From Brassica napus (taxonomy: Eukaryota; Streptophyta; Magnoliopsida; Brassicales; Brassicaceae), in the NCBI RefSeq assembly GCF_020379485.1, contig NC_063444.1, forward strand, positions 3,110,652-3,174,651: DNA of 64,000 bases, read 5' to 3'. The position numbers and the translations under genes were made by a program. Positions 56,821 through 64,000 of this stretch are shown piece by piece. Numbering within the stretch: position 1 is the stretch's first letter; every line of letters begins with the position of its first letter. The notes below the pieces were generated by a model, which was not told the DNA's origin, did no database searches, and saw only the letters and a program-made list of their open reading frames with translations.

Positions 56821-57540
56821 TAATTTATTCTTTGAATGGTTGTGATGTTGTTTGGATTTTTTCACGATCTTGTTTGACCATGCTTAGAATTTTGTTCTTT
56901 TTGAATAATTTTATTCTTCTTGATGTTGAACTTATGATATACTAGCTTTTAAGAACAGAGCCATCATCATCGTGACTCCATAAGAACCTTAGTTGTGTTG
57001 TCTCATCTTCTACAAGTTTTCACTTTATTCTCTGTTCTAAATTAATCTGCAACTCAACTGTGTTATCTCTTGTGTTACGTATTTAGTATTAAGCAGAAAA
57101 CAAAATAGATCTTCAATCTCCTTGGCTACTATTTCTTCCAGCAAACTAAACTAGTATTTTTCTTAGTTGACCAACAAAAGTTTAAGCTAAACTTATATGC
57201 ATATTCTATAGCGTAATCTAAAATTAAATTTGTTATCCCATCATTGTTCCACAAATTTGATCAGTTGATTGTGGATTATGGATCGGTGTGAAAAGATTTA
57301 GGGTGGAACTTAAGGTTGGTGAAAAGCCGACAAGAAAACAGCGTTAGATCATGATCATAGGGGTTTCTTACGGGGGGTTTTAGTGTTAAAGAGGGATTTA
57401 GTTAAATCAAAACAAAAATAAAAGTTTACCGATTCTTAAGGAAGATATTAAGAGGGTTTTTACCCCACGTGTCAGCTTCCCATTGCAAATACATTTATTT
57501 TTCATTTTTTCATTTTTCTTTTTTTTTTTTTCTTTTTCTT
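56821..57540. other. Gene-free stretch inside the large MULE
   Basis: AT-rich with a T/C-rich run near 57500. No feature can be supported. Confidence 0.4.
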
Positions 57541-57545
57541 TCGTT

Positions 57546-57875
57546 TCTCTCGTCTTCTCCGACGACGATGAGAAGCAACCGCTGCGATTTGTACTTTCTG
57601 AACGCATGTTCGCTCCGACTAAGGTCTCTGATTACATCCGTTACGATCTCAAAGAAATCATTAAACCCTTCAAACGCAGCTCCAATCGAAGTAATTACTC
57701 CTTTCAATTCAACCCTTCTTCGATGTTTCCTAAAATTGACGCACTTCTTCTTCTTTTTCGTTAAGGTCTAGAAGACGATATCGATAAAATCTCTGCTCAG
57801 GAACAGAAAGTCTTCACCTTTCAATCCCTAGTCTCCGCTACCAAAGATTCCAGTAACCTGCTCAGGAATTAGTAG
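57546..57875 (+). pseudogene. Receptor-like kinase (CRK/RLCK type), 5' fragment
   Basis: Exon A (to about 57690) reads MFAPTKVSDYIRYDLKEIIK then PFKRSSNRS and stops at a donor (GTAATT). Exon B (57768-57875) continues [20 protein letters not shown] then LVSATKD, the start of the kinase region of DUF26-related cytoplasmic kinases (normally followed by FHPTHKLGEGGFG). Here it breaks off into unrelated sequence right after ATKD. It has correct splice sites but no catalytic part. It lies inside the MULE, next to another gene fragment, so capture is likely. Confidence 0.65.
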
Positions 57876-58089
57876 TAATCCATCGATGTCATAAGCTGTA
57901 TATGTGCTTTTGAAGTTGTTTTGTTTGTTTGTGATATCGATGCTAGGGTTACTTCTACTTGGGTTCCTCTGTTTCTTGGTTATGTTCTGTCATGTGTTCT
58001 GTTTTGTTCTGTTCTGTTGTGTTTTTTCTCTTCTTATTATTGTTTATGATGTAACGATTACTAAGTAGTTGAAAATTGTGAAGATGTTT

Positions 58090-58676
58090 GGGCAGAGATT
58101 GGGCTAGGTTTGACTGGATTTGGTGTCTTCTTTACATTCCTGGGAGTCATCGCCATGGGAAATGTATGTATACTTACATACTGTTGTTGTGGTCTTAGTA
58201 AAGCCTTGAAATGTTATATGTAATGTTATGTGATCATCTATCTGATTGAAACAGATACTCTTCTTAGCTAGTGTCACTTTGACCATTGGAATTCAACCAG
58301 CCATCCAATTCTTTACAAAACGGCTCAACTTTAAGGTTCTTTCTCTCTAACCCCTTTTTGTTTTCAATCTGATCCCACAATAACTCACTGTTTTGTGGCT
58401 TTGTGTTTTTTTTTTTTTTTGGTTTCTTTTTATTTGACGTCTTTTCATCATTCTTTTGTCATGTTTAAGTGGTTTCTGGCCTACCTTTGCTGTCTTCCTT
58501 CAAAGGATACTTGTACTAGGCTGGCTTTTGCAGCATCCATACATCAGATCGGTACATTTCATTGCTTTCATCTGAACTCTCAGCCTTCTAAACATAAACA
58601 TATGTGCATGATTTACTTTCCATTGAAATTGTATCAGCTGCTTGATCGCTACAGTGGAAGGCGTGTTCCTGTCTAA
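58090..58676 (+). pseudogene. GOT1/SFT2-like vesicle transport protein, exon fragments
   Basis: GOT1-family proteins are small four-helix membrane proteins of Golgi traffic. Exons in frame are: EIGLGLTGFGVFFTFLGVIA (58096-58163), lacking about eight residues before AMGN; ILFLASVTLTIGIQPAIQFF with TKRLNFK (58255-58335, clean GT/AG ends); SGFWPTFAVFLQRILVLGWL with LQHPYIRS (58468-58551); LLDRYSGRRVPV and a stop (58638-58676). The segment for helix 3 (normally GVGFFFVIIGWP) is lost between the second and third pieces, and no start exon is seen. Splice sites are largely intact, so a shortened transcript is possible. Inside the MULE. Confidence 0.75.
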
Positions 58677-59355
58677 TCGTCTCTTTGCACACAAGTACAT
58701 ATCCTGTAAACGACTGTCGATACCGTACGTAGGTACATATTTATATACCACTCTAGAAACTCATCATTAGTACGTTGTAAATGGTTCTTGTAATTGGGTT
58801 TGTGAATAATACTTTCATGTAGTCAGATTGTCTCATTCTCCAACCACGAATTCCTGTTGAACATTCTAACCTCATTGTTCATAGTGACTCAGATTGTCTC
58901 ACTCTCCAACCAGGCATTTGGTTAGTCTTCTTCTCCTTGCTATGACCATTACGTTCTTGGTTGGATGTCTTATCCTTCTCTCATCGTCTCATTCTCTCCT
59001 TCTCCTTTAAACAAAGTAGTCACAAAGCATTTTACTCTTCTTTTCTTCTTTTCTCATTCTCTCATTTTAATCACAAAGCATATTAATCACAAGTTGAAAT
59101 TTTTTTTTTTCATGAAACCCAAATTAAGAAACTACCATTGTAACACAATAATTAGGTAATTCTTAACTAGGATCCTTAGCTAAAATTTAATAATTAAATA
59201 AACATTAAAGTGTACTTAAGAAACTTTATGAGATTCTAGGGATAATCATGCTCTTAGTGATGGAGTCGTAGCTTATATTAACATAAACTCTTTTCAGCCA
59301 AAAAATAGAAACTTCACGATTTTGTTGGATTCTTTTAAAGAGTTTGATATTATTT

Positions 59356-61148
59356 GGGATAATTTGCAAAATACCCTATTTAGGATTTGAAATTTGATAA
59401 TTGCATTTTCTATTTTACTTTTTGAAAAATACACTTCTTTAATTATGAATTGACTTTTTTACCCAAGATATTTCAATAATTAAGATATTAATTCGAAATT
59501 AATATATAAATTCGGAATTAATAAAAATAATAACATTAAAATTATTTTGTTTAAGATAAATATATGTGTTGAGATAAATATATTATTTTATCATTTAAAT
59601 TTTATAATAACAAAGATGAATATGTGAATTATGATTTGTTTTTACTTTATCATGAAGTTTATACAGATTTCCCTTTATTTTATTTTCTTCAACTATATAA
59701 ACAAGTCAAGTCATGTATATTGGAAGCTGAGCATAACTACTTTTTGGAGAACCTAATACCTCTGTCCGAGCATCTTCCCTAGCTTTCCATATCTTCCAAT
59801 ATTTTGAATCAAGACCATATCTCTTTTTCATAGTACTGGAAATCAACTCTGGTTTCATATTTAGATCTGAATTTCTAAAGTTTTGCAAAAGAAGCTTACT
59901 TGTAACTTTGGAAGAAGCTTGGGTCCACCAGTGTTTCTAGAAAAACATGTATGCTTGTCGATGTACTTTGTTACCCAGAAAACTCGCTTGTCGGATTAGT
60001 CTTGGCAGCTCTAACCATACAGTTGCAGCTTGTATCTGCACACTTGACAACTAACAACTTCTTGTCTGACTTGCTGACAACAATTCTGAATTTGTGTTCA
60101 ATCGAAAGCATTTGTATACTCCAAGACAGCTCTGATTTATTTTTGAATCATTGACCCTTTTCAATGACCTTGACCCTTTTCAATGACTTTTGCATAATGA
60201 AAGTTAGAAACTTCCACTTCTGGTTCTTGATTACTCTCCTGTCTATCAACATTCTTATTCTTATTTTCATGCCATGTTCCATCAACGGCAGTATCTTCAC
60301 GACTGAAACCTTGATCATGGTTTCCTAGGTTTCCATTCTTCACCGAGATGCAAAGACGCAGAGGCGTAAATTTACACATTTCACACATAGAAATCAATTG
60401 CCTATCACTGTTCACAAAAACATGGGTGTATCCTTAGGCATATCTCGAAGCATTGATTCTGGTAGTGCGTAGCTAAGTTCTAACTCATTACCCAACCTTT
60501 TTTTTTTCAAACAACACTCATTACCCAACCTATTTATACCAAAATCTTCATGAACCATCTCAACCATCTCATCAAACTTCAATCCTTCTTTAATGGTAAA
60601 TAATTTACCTCCTGCTCTTGTATTCACCTTGAATCTCCATGATTCTTTATTCATCTTCCAGTCTCCTAAAACTCCAGACAAATGCAACATGATTTTCCTA
60701 AAAGAAAAATAAAACAGATTTATTGTCACAATAAAAATAGAATCAGAATTAGAAACTGAAATATGATTCATGAATCTACAAACCTCTAAGAGGAAGAATC
60801 TGTGATACTAAGAGAAAAATGAGAAAAGTTTCAGAAATGGCGAGGAGAAGAAGACGAGAAGACGATACGCGTCTTGATTTCTGTTTTTTCAAAATAATAA
60901 AAATATATATTATGTAGATATATTAAAAAGATATTAGATAGATTCTGTATGATTTTTTTAAACAATTTTTAAACAATATATTAAAAATTACGATTTAAAA
61001 AAAAAATGATTTTAAGCAATATATTAGAAATATTAAGAATGGGGAATTAGGTAAATTTATATATATAAGTGTATTTTTCCAAAAATTTAAATAAGGGTGT
61101 AGTTTTCAAATTATAATCTTATTTGAGTGCATTTCTCCAAATTTTCCC
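59356..61148 (-). mobile_element. Second MULE (1.8 kb), nested in the right TIR of the large MULE
   Basis: Ends GGGATAATTTGCAAAATACC (59356) and the inverse of AAATTTTCCC (61148) carry long imperfect inverted repeats including TTTTTGAAAAATACACTT versus AAGTGTATTTTTCCAAAAA. The flanks TATTATTT and TATTTATTA resemble a 9-bp duplication with one change. It interrupts a sequence continuous in the left TIR of the large MULE (48291-48313), which acts as the empty site. It carries only the N-terminal part of a MURA gene. Confidence 0.8.
59706..60770 (-). pseudogene. MURA-type transposase, N-terminal fragment
   Basis: An early exon reads MLHLSGVLGDWKMNKESWRF, KLFTIKEGLKFDEMVEMVHE and LELSYALPESMLRDMPKDTP (60412-60700), the PB1-like N-terminal domain of plant MURA proteins. 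FTPLRLCIS follows. Further on are RIVVSKSDKKLLVVKCADTS (the MuDR zinc region, about 59990-60090, with a frameshift after SEFSG) and GLDSKYWKIWKAREDARTEV with SYAQLPIYMT (59706-59888). The catalytic DDE domain is absent. An 18-bp duplication (ACTCATTACCCAACCT, near 60490 and 60520) is also present. Confidence 0.8.
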
Positions 61149-61537
61149 TATTTATTATGGCTAAACAAAAGTTAGAGCTTAAATATGCCGAAATTAGAGA
61201 GTTAGCGCTTAAATATTTTCAAAAACCCGTTTAACTTGAAAATAATTGAAACAATTTTGTATCCTTATTGTTTCAATTATTTTCAAGTTAAGCAGAAACT
61301 AATCTGCTTACATTATAGTTAAGATGATTACTAACTCGTTCTACCCAGTCTAGAATTATTTTCTAAGTTTTTATTTCCACTTATAAATTTTTACATTTTG
61401 AGTAAATAAAGGAAATTATTAAATACCATTAGTAGTCAACAAACGTAAACAAAATAAGACGCTAAAAAACGTAAAAAAATAAACCACTAAGAAACTTATT
61501 ATTCTGAATTAAATCCACGTGGAAATAAGAAGGAAGG

Positions 61538-62673
61538 TTAGATTAAGCGCCTAAAATCAGAAGCCACGTGGTTATTATAATTACTATTACTGATTAAGAA
61601 ATCGTCGCCATTGGATCTGATATCCATCACGAGATTCTCACACCGAAGCTGACTCAGCAAATGCTCGTCTCTCATCTCCTTCTGTCGCCGCAGCTCCATC
61701 ACTTTCCGGTGAGAGTTCGAGTGCCTCGTCATCACGAACGTCGGGCTCGAAGCCGGTCTGTACTCCGGCACGAGCCTCCCCGATTTGTACCGCACTCCGC
61801 ACGCGTTGCACAGCGTCTTGGGACCCATCGGCCCCGTCCGCCACTGCGGCGTCTTATCCGTCGCGCAGTGGAGACACCGTCTCTCTCCTCCGGCTTCGCC
61901 TTCGAGTTCTCCGGCGCTGCCGTCGTGTTCTTTAGCTCTGAGCTGTTTCTTCTTCGGACCGGACTCGTCGGAGCCGGCGATTGCAAGAAGACGGGAAGCC
62001 CACGTGGAGGCTGCAGAGCGTGGTCTCTTGCTTCTTGCTTTGGCGGGAACGGAAACATTCGAGTCGTCAGTGTCGGTGGGGATGAAGATTTGATCCAACT
62101 CAGGTTCGGGTTCCGGTTCTTGTTTGGTTTGGGTTAACCGGGTGGTTTGAGGTTTTTGTAAGCCGGACAGTAACTGAAGCTTGTCTTGGTCTTCTTTTGA
62201 GAATGATTCTTCCACCAAGTTCGATAACCATTCAAGTTCAGCTAAATCCTCACTCTGATAAGTGAAGTGATAATCAAAGGAAAAAAAAAACATTATTTCA
62301 AATATATAAATATATTGCCTAATTAAGAAAGTATAATCATGAAAAAATCATATTTATAAATTATGATTTCTTTTTCTTTTTCAAGAATTAATAAATCAAC
62401 ATGGTAAAGGTTAATTAGCCTTCTTGAAATGTAATGGAAACTTACCGGAACACAAAGGTCGTCGGAGAACACGCTGCCGTCGGTGTAAAGCGACGAGGAG
62501 GAGTTGGAGCTATCGGCGAGAGTACCGGGGGAGACGGTGGAAGAGTCAGGATAGGTTTCAAATCCGTCGTCAGGTTGGCCGTTGTCGTTGGAAAAGTCAA
62601 GAAGGTCGTCGACGACGAAAGAGGAGTTACCGGCGACGAGGAAGAGCTCCGGAGTTAGTTTTTGTTGTTCCAT
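61538..62673 (-). CDS. GATA9: GATA-type zinc finger transcription factor
   Basis: Two exons: 62446-62673 (76 codons, donor GTAAG) and 61538-62254 (acceptor CAG), joining in frame to 314 residues. The N-terminus [19 protein letters not shown] and LDFSN motif, an acidic Ser-rich activation-type region, basic [20 protein letters not shown] (nuclear localisation and class A GATA signature), and the zinc finger CLHC...CNAC with 18 residues between cysteine pairs ([20 protein letters not shown]) are all intact. The conserved C-terminal [17 protein letters not shown] follows. Length and order agree with Arabidopsis class A GATA9; GATA12 is the close alternative. It binds WGATAR sites in the nucleus. 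The only gene in the window with no visible lesion. Its 3' flank is partly duplicated at 44324-47066. Confidence 0.93.
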
Positions 62674-62800
62674 CGGTGCAAAACAGAGAAGGTTATTAGT
62701 GTAAATAAATGAAAGAAAAAAAAGAAAAGGTGACAGAGCCTTCTTTTGGGAGGATGTGAGCGAAGAATGTAACGGAGAGAAAGAGAAGGAGAGAGGTCTT

Positions 62801-62894
62801 ATTTTTGGGGGAGGGGAGAGTGATGTTAGAAAAAGGTATGAACCACTATTTTTGGGGGAGGGGAGAGTGATGTGAGAGAAAGGTATGGTTCATG
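62801..62894 (+). repeat. Tandem duplication (2 x ~47 bp) upstream of GATA9
   Basis: TATTTTTGGGGGAGGGGAGA plus GTGATGT, then AGAAAGGTATG-like sequence, occurs twice in a row with a few differences. It lies 130-220 bp upstream of the GATA start codon, in the leader or promoter. Confidence 0.85.
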
Positions 62895-63129
62895 GGACAT
62901 GAGAGCGAGACCGAAGACAGCTAAAACAGAGGAACTTTGACTATTGAGTTATACTCTTCCTTTCTTCTTTGTATTATTAAAGGGGTTTGTCGGCGTGTAG
63001 TTTTGCTAATATCGATATAGTTTAGCTATGGTTTATAAGCTAGAACATTTTCCAACAGTGTTTTAGAAAACAAAATATGCATCGATCATATGAAGATATA
63101 TTATTTTGATTGTAGTTTCTGCTTAGTTA

Positions 63130-64000
63130 TCTATCTATCTATAATAATAAAAGAAATTTTTCTCCTTTCTTAGAAAGCCACTTCAGCAAGAGTGCATAGG
63201 GCAATGTGTAACACCTGACACCTCTATATCACATTTCGTCTACGATTTAATCTACCAAATAAATGATCTGGGCCCCTGATATTGTATTGGGCTTAAGAAA
63301 AATTTGTTATCATTTTTGCTTAGACTGAACAGTGGCCCATTATCAAACCACCATCCTCTGACCTTGGGCTCTCCGTCGAAGCTGCTTCTTTGTTGTCCTA
63401 CCCCTTTCTCTTCACCATCTTCGACAACGTAACGGTCCGTATTAATTTCAATCAACAAGGAATCCTACTACTTCCTCCTCAATGTATCTTAAATTACTGG
63501 TTTTGCAACCTCATTCCATGTATATATAGAGACCCTCTGAGAGGTTGATGCAAATCTTTTACTTCGCTTAGGTTATTTCTCTAACAAACTGTCTGATCAT
63601 GTCTCTTCCACATTTTTTCCCAGAGTTGAGGCTGTTGTAGAGAGATTGATTGTCTTGAAAACAATGCTGTCTCTGGGAGGCCAATAATGTTAAGAAAGCC
63701 GGTGAGCTGATAGGCGTTGATATGGTGCTCATCGATTGGAATGTACGTTGGTTTATTAATTTATCAACCTTTTCAATTCGTTGTTATCTTATTTCACTTC
63801 CCCTCATCAATCAATGTTCACCGGCCTTTATGAACTAAATGTGTTTGGTATACAAGAAGCAACCCAATTTTTTTTGATCTGCTGACGCCCCTGTTGCTAT
63901 TAGGTTCACGGATTAGTGTTCGTTGACTTAGCCGAATGTATCCACCGCATCCCGAGGGAGAGCTTTCGGTTTCGCAATTAAGACCAACTCATGCTCTTGG
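63130..64000 (+). mobile_element. Probable Helitron, 5' part (continues beyond the window)
   Basis: The start TCTATCTATAATAATAAAAG resembles Brassicaceae Helitron 5' ends and is followed by the ACTTCAGCAAG/CACCTGACACCTC-type subterminal sequence, then an RPA-like exon on the same strand. The exact first base is uncertain because TCTA is repeated, and the 3' end is not in the window. Confidence 0.5.
63671..63742 (+). CDS. RPA1-like (OB-fold) exon, partial
   Basis: It reads LWEANNVKKAGELIGVDMVL then IDWN before a GTACGT donor, matching the first OB-fold of plant RPA1-like proteins (WEANNVKKGGELMG). No good start codon upstream was fixed. The DNA after 63895 may hold a later exon but was not readable with confidence. 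It is the same gene type as the fragments at 10021 and 18290. Confidence 0.55.

Larger units (their letters stand above)
48189..61253 (+). mobile_element. Large composite MULE (Mutator-like), 13 kb with nested insertions
   Basis: Long inverted repeats bound the region. Left: 48230-48385 (CTAACTCTCTAATTTCGGC-like, TTTTTTGGCTGAAAAGAG). Right: the inverse at 59262-59355 plus 61149-61230, split by a smaller MULE. The inside carries a broken MURA-type transposase and fragments of two host genes. Removing the copia element, the smaller MULE and a TIR element leaves about 5.4 kb, a normal MULE size. Both sides are flanked by ATTTTGTATCCTTATTGTTTC (left copy itself split by a SINE), and an insertion-free version exists at 44324. 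The 21-bp flank is longer than the usual 8-11-bp duplication. Confidence 0.75.

Noticed and set aside
61661..62137. Plus-strand ORFs of up to 158 codons
   Set aside because: They are antisense to GATA9 exon 2, which has a complete domain order and correct splice sites.

Overview
This is plant nuclear DNA, almost certainly from a Brassica or a close Brassicaceae relative. The evidence is AT-rich non-coding sequence, GT-AG introns, and proteins that read closest to Arabidopsis (GATA9, CCD8/MAX4, FAB1A, SLOMO, a PME44-like pectinesterase). From memory, the Arabidopsis orthologues of all five lie in one stretch of chromosome 4 (about At4g32810 to At4g33240). The window looks like a heavily eroded remnant of that block, blown apart by nested transposons. 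Only the GATA factor at the right end looks intact. No bacterial-style operons, CRISPR arrays or rRNA/tRNA genes were seen.

Layout. 1-2388: 5' part of a minus-strand Ty3/gypsy retrotransposon (gag start, tRNA-Asp primer site, 1.7-kb LTR). 2389-8520: gene-poor DNA with three Helitron ends or elements, a TIR element and a poly(A) retroposon remnant. 8523-28814: a pectinesterase pseudogene whose second intron holds about 18 kb of nested elements. These are an apparent Helitron (9473-27798) with RPA-like and receptor-like-kinase fragments, an 8-kb CACTA transposon (10124-18181) inside its RPA-like gene, and an LTR element with only gag (19989-26265). 29190-31465: a chimera of SLOMO exon 1 and the C-terminal half of FAB1A. 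32331-36900: a TIR element, a PIF/Harbinger remnant, a Helitron and a displaced CCD8 piece. 37273-38792: CCD8 pseudogene. 39211-39900: an unrecognised partial gene. 40350-43640: locally duplicated repeats, SINEs and another CCD8 piece. 44324-47066: a duplicate of the 3' end of GATA9 carrying a 2.4-kb Helitron. 48189-61253: a large MULE with a broken transposase, split by a copia element and two further MULEs, and carrying kinase and GOT1-like gene fragments. 61538-62673: GATA9. 63130-64000: the likely start of another Helitron with an RPA-like exon.

The functional gene content is therefore one probable transcription factor gene. The rest is host pseudogenes and transposon genes, nearly all with premature stops or frameshifts. 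Several insertions can be dated relative to one another, and some can be bounded to the base because duplicated copies of the target survive in the same window. Exon limits, orthologue names and element families were read by eye without any database search.
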